In this document: positions 48,569 to 56,705 of the stretch, piece after piece
How positions within the stretch are numbered: position 1 is the first letter of the stretch
Layout of the letters: each line of letters opens with the position of its first letter
Origin: Myxococcus eversor
GTDB taxonomy: Bacteria; Myxococcota; Myxococcia; Myxococcales; Myxococcaceae
DNA length: 64,000 bases
Direction: 5' to 3'
NCBI RefSeq assembly: GCF_010894455.1
Contig: NZ_JAAIXY010000015.1
Location: 62,001 to 126,000 of the forward strand
Position numbers and translations under genes: made by a program
The notes under the pieces: model-generated
Seen by the model: only the letters and a program-made list of their open reading frames with translations
Database searches by the model: none
What the model was told of the DNA's origin: nothing

Positions 48569-48725
48569 GGAGGTTACCCTTGCTCAACCCCGTTCACTGG
48601 GTGGTCACCGAGCCCCTCGCTCCGCAGGGGGCCGCGCGCATCGAGGCGTGGGCGTCCGCGGGCCCTGGCGTACGTGGGCTGGGGAGTTTCGAGGAAAGCG
48701 GACCTTCGCGGGAGGAGTCGTCGCC

Positions 48726-50765
48726 GTGAGGTCCGCGCCGTTCCATCCTGACCAGCTCGCGCCAGGAAGCGCGGTGGGGCCCTGGAATGTGGTGGCCTCT
48801 CTGGGCGCGGGAGGCTTCGGCCGCGTGTTCAAGGTCGAGCGGGGCGGGCACTTCTACACGATGAAGATGGCGCTGCGTCCCGCCGGGCCCCAGGTGTCCG
48901 AGGAGGAGGACGTCAACGGTCGGCTGTCGCACGAGGTGGCCACGTTGCTGGCCTGCGCGCCCCATCCGAACCTGCCCCGCGTCCACGCGGTGGACCGCTG
49001 GCCCGAGCCGCCCGAGGGGTACCTGTTCTTCGTCACGGACTTCATCGACGGAGAGACGTTCCACGAGTGGCGCTGGAGGGTGAAGCCGTCGGCGGCGCAC
49101 CTGTTGTCCGTGTTCACCGAGGTGGTGCGCGCGGTGTCGGACCTGCACCGGCGTGGCCTGCACCACCGCGACGTGAAGGGCGACAACCTGCTCATCCGTC
49201 GCGAGGACGAGCGCCCGTTCCTCATCGACCTGGGCACGGTGCGGATGCCGGGCGCGACGACGCTGACGGTGGGCGTGGCGCCGGCCTCGCCGCACCTCCT
49301 GCCGCCCGAGTGCGTGGCCTTCCTGCGCGAGGGGCAGTGGGAGCAGGGCGCGCGGTTCGACGCGGGCATTCCGGGCGACCTCTATGCGCTGGGCGCGCTC
49401 TTGTATGAGTCGCTGACGGATGGCTATGCGTTCGACCCGAGGCTCCCGTATGACCGGCTGCTGCCGGCCATCGAGACGGTGACGCCTCGTGCTCCGCACG
49501 TCGTCAATCCCAAGGTGCCTCCCGCGCTGGGAGACATCGCGCTGAGGCTGTTGGCCAAGCGTCCTGAAGATCGCTACGCGGGCACCGAGGCGCTGTTGCA
49601 GGCGCTCTGGGAGGTCGCGAAGGAGAAGCGGCAGCCGGCGTGGAAGGTGTCGCTCGACCGACCTCCGGACCCCGAGTCTCCGCGCGATGTGGACGCGGAC
49701 ACGCCTCGGGTGCGCATGGTGCCCGAGGTCGTGTGGTCCGCTCCCTCCGAGTCGCTCTCTGCTTCGCCGGAGTTCGAGGAGCCACCGCCGCCTCGTGAGG
49801 CCGTCGCCGAAGCGGCCCTGGTCTCGCCTCGCGTCGAGGACTCGCTGGCAGTGGCTTCAGGGATTGTCACGCCCGTGGAGCCACCGCGGGCCGAGCGGGC
49901 CCCGACGCGAAGGTCGCGAGGCTGGCCGCTCGGGGTCGGAGTCGTCGCGCTCCTCGTCGTCTGCTTCGCGGCGTTGGGTCTCGCCCGCCGCGAGCCGTCC
50001 CCGAGTTCCATGCAGGCGGTCGTCCCCCTCACACCTCCTGCTGAGAAAGGAAGTCCCGTCGTGACGAGTCGTTCCCCGCACCCCTCTGATACAGCTGCTT
50101 CTTCGTCGATGCCTCGCGTTGTCGAGGCGTCTCCCGAGGTCCCGCCGCAGGCGCCCGTCTTGACGGCCGAGCGCGCCATGGAGGCCCCCAACGAGGTGGC
50201 GGTCGCCACGAGGAAGCGGTCATCGGTGAGCAGCACCCTGGGGAAGACAGCGGCGGTCGCATGCCTCGCCGGGGCTTGTGCCGGAGGGGCTCCTCAGGTC
50301 CGGACGACGTCTCCGGAGAAGGAGTGTCCGCAGTCGGCTATCGAGGCCATGACGAAGCTGGGCATCAAGCCACCTCGAAAGGTGGTGGGTGGGGTGGCAG
50401 GCGGGGCTATCTGGCTCATTCCCAATTCCAGTTTCAACTCCATGGACCAAAGAGAGACGACGGCTCCGCCGGAAGGGCCCTTGATTGGTTACGCCGCCTC
50501 GGAGGACATCAGAAACAGGGATGGCGTTGTGATCTTCCCCTTGGACACCCGCTTCTACGGCACCAGTTTTCCTGGCACGGAGCGCTTCTTCGGTTGGTTC
50601 ACCGAGGCCGAGCTCCCCAATGGCAAGCGCATCCCCGTATGCTTCCAGCTCACCTGGTTTGGTAAAGAGAATATCGGAATTCCCTACCTGGAGAATTACC
50701 CGGGCGAGAAGAAGATTGAGGTATTCCTAGACGTTTCCGCTACGACTCATCTAGGAAGGCCGTGA
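48726..50765 (+). CDS. Membrane Ser/Thr protein kinase fused to a lipoprotein-like C-terminal module
   Basis: 679 residues. Kinase domain about 17-290: Gly loop G-A-G-G-F-G-R-V at 27-34, Lys47, Glu70, H-R-D-V-K-G-D-N at 147-154; the DFG motif is D-L-G at 168-170 and APE is P-P-E. A Pro-rich linker leads to a membrane helix near 400-420. Near 500-516 a second hydrophobic stretch (A-V-A-C-L-A-G-A-C-A-G-G) looks like a lipoprotein signal, followed by a globular C-terminal domain of about 160 residues. This suggests the fusion of a kinase gene to a separate lipoprotein gene. GTG 48726 has GGAGGAG 8 bases before it. DUF2381 follows directly. Confidence 0.88.
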   Translation: MRSAPFHPDQLAPGSAVGPWNVVASLGAGGFGRVFKVERGGHFYTMKMALRPAGPQVSEEEDVNGRLSHEVATLLACAPHPNLPRVHAVDRWPEPPEGYLFFVTDFIDGETFHEWRWRVKPSAAHLLSVFTEVVRAVSDLHRRGLHHRDVKGDNLLIRREDERPFLIDLGTVRMPGATTLTVGVAPASPHLLPPECVAFLREGQWEQGARFDAGIPGDLYALGALLYESLTDGYAFDPRLPYDRLLPAIETVTPRAPHVVNPKVPPALGDIALRLLAKRPEDRYAGTEALLQALWEVAKEKRQPAWKVSLDRPPDPESPRDVDADTPRVRMVPEVVWSAPSESLSASPEFEEPPPPREAVAEAALVSPRVEDSLAVASGIVTPVEPPRAERAPTRRSRGWPLGVGVVALLVVCFAALGLARREPSPSSMQAVVPLTPPAEKGSPVVTSRSPHPSDTAASSSMPRVVEASPEVPPQAPVLTAERAMEAPNEVAVATRKRSSVSSTLGKTAAVACLAGACAGGAPQVRTTSPEKECPQSAIEAMTKLGIKPPRKVVGGVAGGAIWLIPNSSFNSMDQRETTAPPEGPLIGYAASEDIRNRDGVVIFPLDTRFYGTSFPGTERFFGWFTEAELPNGKRIPVCFQLTWFGKENIGIPYLENYPGEKKIEVFLDVSATTHLGRP

Positions 50766-50766
50766 T

Positions 50767-51654
50767 TTGTCTGCCGTGCCTGCGGTCTTCGTTCTTGCGT
50801 GGGGAATGATGGTGGCCCTGGGGGGGGAACTGGCCCCCGTGCGTCGAATCGAAGTGGGGGCGGAAATGCGTGTGTCCGCTTCAGAGATTCGTATTGCTCC
50901 CGGGCGATCCACGACGTTCTTCTTTGATGCGCGCATCCTGCCGGACGAAATCTCCTTGGAGGGGCGTGAGCGGTTCCAGCGCTTGGGGCTCTCCGAGGAC
51001 CACCTCGTGCTTGTTCCGTCGAGTGCATTCCGGGAGGGTGAGCGGCTGCGCCTGGGATTGCGCTTCCGAGATGGCGCGGCGCCGGAGCGGGTGACGTTCG
51101 TGCTGGTGGTGGATTCGTCGCTGAGCGAATCCCAGGTTGAGGTCTACCGCCGTGCCCGTTCTGTGGAGTCCTACCGGCAGGAGGTGGATGAGCTGAGGGG
51201 GCGTCTGTTGCAGGTCCAGTTCGAACTGGACAGGCTTCAGTTGGAAGGGCGGTCGTCGGGAGAGCTCGAGACGTTCTTTGCCACGCTTGAAGGCACCGAG
51301 AGCATTTGGATAGGGCAGTTGCCTCGCTCGAAGGTGGTGGTGCCTCCCGATGTGTTCGTCTCGCACATAGACCTTGTGGCGTATCGGCCTCGTTGGCGTG
51401 CGATTCGTCTGAGGTTGCGAGCACGGGCTGGGGGAGCAGGTTGGGTGGCGACGGGAGCCTCGCTGACTGCTAGCAATGGGCGAAACCTCAAGGGCGTGTC
51501 GCATTGGCAGTCCGCTCCCTTGCGTGACGACGTGGCGCAGACCCTGGTGGTCCTCGTGGAGTCCTCCACCGAGGTGGAGTCGGGTCGATTCATTCTCAAG
51601 CTGTGGGACGCGAAGGGGCGCACGGTGATGGTAGAAGGGGTTTCGTTGAAGTGA
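50767..51654 (+). CDS. DUF2381 / TIGR02268 family protein
   Basis: 295 residues. A hydrophobic N terminus (V-P-A-V-F-V-L-A-W-G-M-M-V-A-L-G) is a likely signal peptide. The mature half is a beta-rich domain, followed by a helix with E-V-D-E-L-R-G-R-L-L-Q-V near 140 and a C-terminal beta domain ending F-I-L-K-L-W-D-A-K-G-R. Members are a Myxococcus paralogous family that often sits next to Ser/Thr kinase genes, as here. The start is TTG 50767 (2 bases after the kinase stop) or GTG 50776. Translational linkage with the kinase is likely. Confidence 0.78.
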   Translation: MSAVPAVFVLAWGMMVALGGELAPVRRIEVGAEMRVSASEIRIAPGRSTTFFFDARILPDEISLEGRERFQRLGLSEDHLVLVPSSAFREGERLRLGLRFRDGAAPERVTFVLVVDSSLSESQVEVYRRARSVESYRQEVDELRGRLLQVQFELDRLQLEGRSSGELETFFATLEGTESIWIGQLPRSKVVVPPDVFVSHIDLVAYRPRWRAIRLRLRARAGGAGWVATGASLTASNGRNLKGVSHWQSAPLRDDVAQTLVVLVESSTEVESGRFILKLWDAKGRTVMVEGVSLK

Positions 51655-51670
51655 CTGTCTCGCCGCATCC

Positions 51671-52588
51671 TCAGTCGAGGAAACGGCGCTCCCATCGAAG
51701 TTGCTCCTTGGGTGGGAAGTCTGGGTCGTAGAGCGTGTCCGAGTCGCGGTGGTAGAGCCACGGCTCCAGGATGCGGGCGAGTTCGCGATAGGCCGGTAGT
51801 GTCGCACCTTGTGTCGAGTCGCCCGCCTCGGGCCACGTTCCCAGGGTGATGACGGCGCGCTGGGCATCCAGTTCCAGCACTTCGATTCCTGGCGTCGAGA
51901 GCCGTGCGCGGAGCTTGCTCGCACCGCCGAGCGCGCTCAGCAGGGATTGTCCCAAGAACGTCAGCCAGTGTGCCCCGCGCACCCGCGAGCCGATGTCCAG
52001 GCTGACGGAGTCGTCGATGATCTCCATACCGGGATAGCTGAAAGCCAGCTCACGCACGCGTTGGCGAACACCCATGAGGTCCATCAGGGCGTTGAAGCAG
52101 GGGCTCGCGTAGCCGGAGGTGAACGGCAGCGACGCGGCGATTTCCAACGCCAGCTCACGGACACTCTCGGGGCCCTGCTGTTCGAGATACTCCGTTGGCA
52201 GGCTGAAGGTAGCGACGCAGGACCGATCGATGGAATCACCTCTCGTGGTGACGTCCATCGGGACTCCTGAGTAACTGAAGGAGAACTCGGGAACGCCCCT
52301 GGAGTCACTGATGAGGGTGACCTGGGGCCATTCGTCCTGAAGCAGGCTGCGCTGGATGTTCTCCCAGTCCGAGGGCTTCAGGGTCATCCAATATCCTTCC
52401 GAGTCGGGCTGGAGGGTCAGCGTCTGTGGGGGCAGTGCTCGCTGGAAGCGCTCCAGCGCTTGAAGGATGGCGGGCCCGAGCCCTTCATGAGCGCGGTGGA
52501 AATAGAAGCAGAAGGTGAGCCCGTCACGAACGACGACGTATCCCTGTTCGTCCGACTCGATGCGAATGCGAGGGAAGTGCTCACTCAT
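51671..52588 (-). CDS. DUF3396 (TsiV-type) immunity protein
   Basis: 305 residues, soluble. Shows the DUF3396 pattern: F-C-F-Y-F-H-R-A-H near 26, G-Y-A-S-P-C-F-N near 165, R-G-A-H-W-L-T-F-L-G near 235. Members of this family are immunity proteins for VRR-NUC-type nuclease toxins, often of type VI secretion systems, and neutralise the partner toxin. The ATG at 52588 overlaps the toxin remnant's stop (ATGA), the usual toxin-then-immunity coupling. The partner is broken, so this is now an orphan immunity gene. Confidence 0.8.
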   Translation of the reverse strand: MSEHFPRIRIESDEQGYVVVRDGLTFCFYFHRAHEGLGPAILQALERFQRALPPQTLTLQPDSEGYWMTLKPSDWENIQRSLLQDEWPQVTLISDSRGVPEFSFSYSGVPMDVTTRGDSIDRSCVATFSLPTEYLEQQGPESVRELALEIAASLPFTSGYASPCFNALMDLMGVRQRVRELAFSYPGMEIIDDSVSLDIGSRVRGAHWLTFLGQSLLSALGGASKLRARLSTPGIEVLELDAQRAVITLGTWPEAGDSTQGATLPAYRELARILEPWLYHRDSDTLYDPDFPPKEQLRWERRFLD

Positions 52589-53054
52589 GGGAACAGACCT
52601 CTGGGCGTCACCAGGACGGGAGTCGTGCCGAAGGTCAATCTGTACGCATCGCCCTGGTGCCGTGCCCTGAGTGGATTGCCTGGCGGCGACTGCCTCCACC
52701 TGGGGGGATTGGTGTCGGGGCAGGGGAACTTGAAATCGTAGACACGCTGGACCTGAACCGGGTTGCCCGTATGGAGGACGAGGTCAGGCACCACCGTTCC
52801 TTCCAGTGCCGTGCTGGCCCCCGCACGCAGGAGGTCCAGCTCTTCTTGGTGGGTGACCAACTCCGGCTCTTGGTTACGAGTACCTTTGCGGTAGCCTTAC
52901 CCGCCGCGGATACCTGCGCGGCCCGTACGGCGAGCGGAACGATGCGCTCCTGCCCCGCCGTTGCGGCGCAGTAGGCCGGGTTTTGCTTGCAGGCGGCATT
53001 CCCCGAGTCGAGGGCCTGGGCATACGTTCCGGGTCTCCCTTGCTTGGCTGTCAC
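52585..53054 (-). pseudogene. Broken nuclease-toxin gene (VRR-NUC / PD-(D/E)xK type)
   Basis: Two reading frames carry pieces of one protein. The C-terminal piece (frame ending at 52585) has V-V-P-D-L-V-L-H, then V-Y-D-F-K-F-P-C-P, which reads as a PD...DxK nuclease core, and ends at the ATGA overlap with the immunity gene. The N-terminal piece (frame starting at GTG 53054) has G-T-Y-A-Q-A, A-C-K-Q-N-P-A-Y-C and I-V-P-L-A-V-R-A. A shift near 52870-52920 separates them, and by my recollection of the family roughly 100 residues between the pieces, plus the N-terminal delivery part, are missing. A sequencing error could explain the shift but not the shortening. Confidence 0.6.
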
Positions 53055-53217
53055 GGTACCTTCTCATCCCAGCATGAGGAGCAGCCATGGAACCGCCGTA
53101 CCTGGACGCCGCATTCGAAGAGCCCTCCCGCAACGGTTTCGCATGCTACCTGGAGCCGATGCCCCCACGTCGGGCCTTGAGCCTCGCGGCCCTCCGTGTA
53201 GGGTGCCGCTCCGGACG

Positions 53218-54000
53218 ATGACTTCCCCGCTCCCTTCCGACGCCCTCCGCTGCATCCGCGCCGACTCTCGCGAGCCCGAGGGCTACCGCGCCGCCCTCGG
53301 CGAGCGCCGCGCCTCGCTCCTGCTCACCGACCCGCCCTATTGCCTGCTCACCCGGCGGCGCAAGGGCGGCGACCTGAGAGACCCTCGCGCCCACAAGAAG
53401 ATCGACCAGAACCCCATCGTCCGCTTCGAGACCGTGCGCGACTACCGCGTCTTCTCCGAGGCCTGGCTCTCCCGCGCCCTGGCCCACCTCACGCCGGACG
53501 CCCCGCTCGTCATCTGGACCAACCTGCTCGGCAAGGAGCCCATCCTCACCGCCGCCAGGGCCCTGGGCTATCCCCACCTGCGCGGCGAGTTCACCTGGGG
53601 CAAGCGCACCACCGACAAGAACGCCAACGAGCAGACCCTGCGCGTCTACGAAGTGGCCCTCGTCATCGCCCGCACCCCCGAGCCCGTCCTCGCCCCCGGC
53701 GACCTGCCCACCGTCTGGGCCGTCGTCGGCGGCTATGACGATGACGGTGACGCCGCGCGCTGGGGCAGCCACCCCCACCACAAGCCCTTCTCCGTCGTCG
53801 AGCCGCTTGTGCGCACGTACAGCCGCCCCGGCGACACCGTGCTGGACCCCTTCGCCGGCAGTGGCTCGATGCCCGCCGCCGCCCTGCGCCTGGGCCGCCA
53901 GCCCGCGTGCCTCGAAATCGAGCCCGAGTGGGCCGAGCGCGTCACCCACCGCCTGCGCGAGACGGCCGCCGCGTTCCCTCAGCTCCCCAGCGCCCGGTAG
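53218..54000 (+). CDS. Site-specific DNA methyltransferase, beta class (solitary)
   Basis: 260 residues. The catalytic motif IV T-D-P-P-Y is at 37-41 and the SAM-binding motif I D-P-F-A-G-S-G-S lies near 210-217; motif IV before motif I is the order of beta-class enzymes. These methylate adenine N6 or cytosine N4; the DPPY form is commoner for adenine, but both are found. The charged linker holds K-R-T-T-D-K-N-A-N-E-Q near 125. No restriction gene is adjacent, so it is solitary and could be regulatory. ATG 53218 is chosen because similarity starts there. Its 3' end overlaps the next gene by 22 bases. Confidence 0.82.
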   Translation: MTSPLPSDALRCIRADSREPEGYRAALGERRASLLLTDPPYCLLTRRRKGGDLRDPRAHKKIDQNPIVRFETVRDYRVFSEAWLSRALAHLTPDAPLVIWTNLLGKEPILTAARALGYPHLRGEFTWGKRTTDKNANEQTLRVYEVALVIARTPEPVLAPGDLPTVWAVVGGYDDDGDAARWGSHPHHKPFSVVEPLVRTYSRPGDTVLDPFAGSGSMPAAALRLGRQPACLEIEPEWAERVTHRLRETAAAFPQLPSAR

Positions 54001-54617
54001 AGCCGCGTCTCCGACCAGCAGGGCACGTCCGTGGGCCGGTGCCCCCACCAGTTCATCACCAGCGTGCGCCGCAACCGTGAGCGCCCCGGCAGCTTCCCGT
54101 CCGGAATCTGGTTCTCCGCGTCCAGCACCCCGTGCGTCAGCGTGCCGTCGAACAACACCAGCCGGTTGGGACGCGGCGTCACCAGGTCCGCGGTGTCCAT
54201 GCGCGAGGGCGCGAGCGACGGGTTGTCCTCATCCGGCTTCTCCCGAGTCACCACCAGCGCCCCGCCACGCACCCGGTTGAGGAACAACACGCTGCTGATG
54301 CGCGGATGCACCAGCTTCCCCGTGCGCAGCGCGAGCTTCTCGTCCCGGTCCTGGTGGAAGTCCACCCGCACGTCCGTCGGGTACATCCGCGACAGCCACC
54401 ACTCCACCCCGGCGATTCTCCGCCGCCCGGCGACCTGGGGCCTCAGGCTGGAGATGACGTCCTCCACCACGTTCGTCGGTGGCCCGAAGTCGTACCAGAA
54501 CGTCGTCTGATACGTGTCCTTCAGCCGCTCGCGGCCGAGCACGCCCAGCCGCCGCAGCAGGCGCCGGAAGAGGGGAGGGGGCACGGCGCCTTCAGTGAGC
54601 TGGACGAGGGTTTCCAC
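53979..54617 (-). CDS. 2OG-Fe(II) oxygenase superfamily protein
   Basis: 212 residues. Iron ligands: His88 and Asp90 in V-D-F-H-Q-D, and His162 in G-T-L-T-H-G-V; R183-R184 in R-L-R-R-T-L-V-M-N-W-W supply the 2-oxoglutarate contact. This matches a double-stranded beta-helix dioxygenase, possibly of the phytanoyl/prolyl hydroxylase type. Substrate unknown. The end overlaps the convergent methyltransferase gene by 22 bases. It is divergent from the symporter gene. Confidence 0.72.
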   Translation of the reverse strand: METLVQLTEGAVPPPLFRRLLRRLGVLGRERLKDTYQTTFWYDFGPPTNVVEDVISSLRPQVAGRRRIAGVEWWLSRMYPTDVRVDFHQDRDEKLALRTGKLVHPRISSVLFLNRVRGGALVVTREKPDEDNPSLAPSRMDTADLVTPRPNRLVLFDGTLTHGVLDAENQIPDGKLPGRSRLRRTLVMNWWGHRPTDVPCWSETRLYRALGS

Positions 54618-54723
54618 GGGAGACCGCAGCTTTGTCCCATGCGAAGGGTGGGCGCCACCTTCCTTTGCCGGTAGGCTGCCCGCCCCATTGCCCGCCTCAC
54701 CGGAGGCACGCGGAGTCCGCTCG

Positions 54724-56001
54724 ATGAAGGCTCACCACAAGATGCTCATCGGCATCGTCACCGGCACGGTGGCGGGACTCGCCGCCAATGCCCTCGCGGG
54801 CGGTGCCCCCTGGCTGGATTGGACCGTCACCAACGTGGCCTCGCCGGTGGGCCAGATTTTCATCCGCCTGCTGCTCATGCTCGTGGTGCCGCTGCTCTTC
54901 GCCGCGCTCGTCATGGGCGTGGCGGAGCTGGACTTGAAGCAGGTGGGCCGCCTGGGCATCCGCACGCTGGGCTACACCATCGTCTTCTCCACCATCTCCG
55001 TCCTCATCGGCCTTCTGCTCGTCAACCTCATCCAGCCCGGCGTGGGCCTCAGTGACGAGGCCCGCGCGCTCGCGCGGAACGGCATGCAAATCAAGGCGGC
55101 GCCGCCCCCGTCCGATACGTCCTTCGGCGCGGTGCTGATGTCCATGGTGCCCACCAACCCCCTGAAGGCCGCGGCCGATGGAGACATGATTGGCCTCATC
55201 GTCTTCTCGCTCATCTTCGGACTGGGCGTGGCGCTCACCCCCGGTGAGCCCGTGCGGCACCTGCGCGACACGATTCAAGGCCTCTACGACGTGATGATGA
55301 AGCTCATCGACGGCGTGCTGAAGCTGGCGCCCTTCGGCGTGGCCGCGCTCTTGTTCTCCATGACGGCGAAGCTGGGCCTGGGCATCCTCGGTCAGCTCGC
55401 GGCGTACGTGGGCACGGTGCTGCTCGCGCTCTCCATCCACATGTTCATCGTCTACTCGCTGTCGGTGCGCTTCCTCGGCGGGCGCAATCCCATCGAGTTC
55501 TTCCGCGACAGCCGCCTGGCCATCGTCACCGCCTTCTCCACGTCCTCCTCCAGCGCCACCCTGCCCACCGCGCTCAAGGTCGCCGAGGAGAACCTCAAGC
55601 TGCCGCCCAACGTGTCGCGCTTCGTGCTCACCGCCGGCTCGGCGATGAACCAGAACGGCACCGCGCTCTTCGAGGGCGTCACCGTGCTCTTCCTCGCGCA
55701 GGTGTATGGCGTGCACCTGGACCTGTCTCAGCAGGCGCTCATCATGTTCATCTGCATCCTGGCCGGTATCGGCACCGCCGGAGTGCCCGCGGGCTCCATC
55801 CCCGTCATCGCGATGATTCTCGGCATGTTCAAGATTCCGGTGGAGGGCCTGGGCCTCGTGCTCGGCGTGGACCGCTTCCTGGACATGTGCCGCACCACCC
55901 TCAACGTCACCGGTGACCTGGCCGCCGCCGTGTACGTGGCGCGCGGAGAACCGCCCGCTCGCACGGACGTCGAGCGAGCGACAGGCCCCACCACCTCCTG
56001 A
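54724..56001 (+). CDS. Dicarboxylate/amino acid:cation symporter (DAACS family)
   Basis: 425 residues with about eight membrane helices and two re-entrant hairpins. The first hairpin carries the Ser-rich S-T-S-S-S-S-A-T-L-P near residue 277, and the substrate/sodium site appears in S-A-M-N-Q-N-G-T-A near 313 and the C-terminal D-R-F-L-D-M-C-R-T-T-x-N-V-T-G-D near 382-397, all diagnostic of GltP/DctA-type carriers. The last segment (R-T-T, N-V-x-G-D) binds acidic substrates, so glutamate/aspartate or C4-dicarboxylates with Na or H are likely. SlyD follows after 71 bases. Confidence 0.9.
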   Translation: MKAHHKMLIGIVTGTVAGLAANALAGGAPWLDWTVTNVASPVGQIFIRLLLMLVVPLLFAALVMGVAELDLKQVGRLGIRTLGYTIVFSTISVLIGLLLVNLIQPGVGLSDEARALARNGMQIKAAPPPSDTSFGAVLMSMVPTNPLKAAADGDMIGLIVFSLIFGLGVALTPGEPVRHLRDTIQGLYDVMMKLIDGVLKLAPFGVAALLFSMTAKLGLGILGQLAAYVGTVLLALSIHMFIVYSLSVRFLGGRNPIEFFRDSRLAIVTAFSTSSSSATLPTALKVAEENLKLPPNVSRFVLTAGSAMNQNGTALFEGVTVLFLAQVYGVHLDLSQQALIMFICILAGIGTAGVPAGSIPVIAMILGMFKIPVEGLGLVLGVDRFLDMCRTTLNVTGDLAAAVYVARGEPPARTDVERATGPTTS

Positions 56002-56072
56002 CGCCGGGCATAAGCCGTCCCATCCTTCCCACCTGAAGCCGTCTCACCGCCTCACCCGACAGAGGAGCCCGC

Positions 56073-56582
56073 ATGAGGGTCACCAAGGATTCGATTGTCT
56101 CGCTGGAGTACCGGCTGCACCTCGGTGACGGACAGGTCATCGACCAGAGCGCGCCGGATCAACCGCTCGCCTACCTGCATGGGCACCGCCAAATCGTCCC
56201 CGGGCTCGAGGGCGCGCTGGAGGGCCTGGGCCAGGGCGACAGCAAGCAGGTGGTGGTGCAGCCCGGCCAGGGCTACGGCGAGCATGACCCGGAGGGCGTG
56301 CGCGTCGTCCCGCGCGCCATGCTGCCCCCCGGCTTCAACCCGCAGCCCGGCCAGACGCTGATGGCCCAGACGGAGCAGGGCGACATCCCCCTGCGCATCC
56401 AGGAAGTGCGGGGCGACGACGTCGTCATCGACCTGAACCACCCGCTCGCCGGCAAGACGCTCCACTTCGACGTCACGGTGAGGGACATCCGCCCGGCGTC
56501 CTCGGAGGAGCTGTCCCACGGCCACGTCCATGGGGCCGGTGGGCACGACCATGGCGCCGGTGGGCACGACGAGCACGCCTGA
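56073..56582 (+). CDS. slyD: SlyD-type FKBP peptidyl-prolyl isomerase with His-rich tail
   Basis: 169 residues. The FKBP part opens L-E-Y-R-L-H-L-G-D-G-Q-V-I-D, with the IF insertion between about 75 and 120 and the conserved G-Y-G-E-H-D-P-E near 68. A tail of H-G-H-V-H-G-A-G-G-H-D-H repeats follows near 148-168, the nickel/metal-binding hallmark of SlyD. It isomerises proline bonds and chaperones, and can pass nickel to metalloenzymes. ATG 56073 has GAGGAG 8 bases upstream. Confidence 0.9.
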   Translation: MRVTKDSIVSLEYRLHLGDGQVIDQSAPDQPLAYLHGHRQIVPGLEGALEGLGQGDSKQVVVQPGQGYGEHDPEGVRVVPRAMLPPGFNPQPGQTLMAQTEQGDIPLRIQEVRGDDVVIDLNHPLAGKTLHFDVTVRDIRPASSEELSHGHVHGAGGHDHGAGGHDEHA

Positions 56583-56613
56583 CGCCAGGGCGTGACGCCG
56601 TGCGGCGACACCG

Positions 56614-56644
56614 AGGGGCGGGGCTGGAATGCCTCGCCCCTTTT
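56614..56644 (+). terminator. Intrinsic terminator of slyD
   Basis: 11-bp stem with one G-T pair (56614-56624 with 56631-56641), 6-base loop, directly followed by a run of T (through 56644). The only classical T-run terminator seen in the window. Confidence 0.75.
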
Positions 56645-56705
56645 GCTTGCCTGCCGGAGTGAGTTCTTCGTCGGGGAGGGGGCCTGCACTATCTTTGCCG
56701 CCCCA

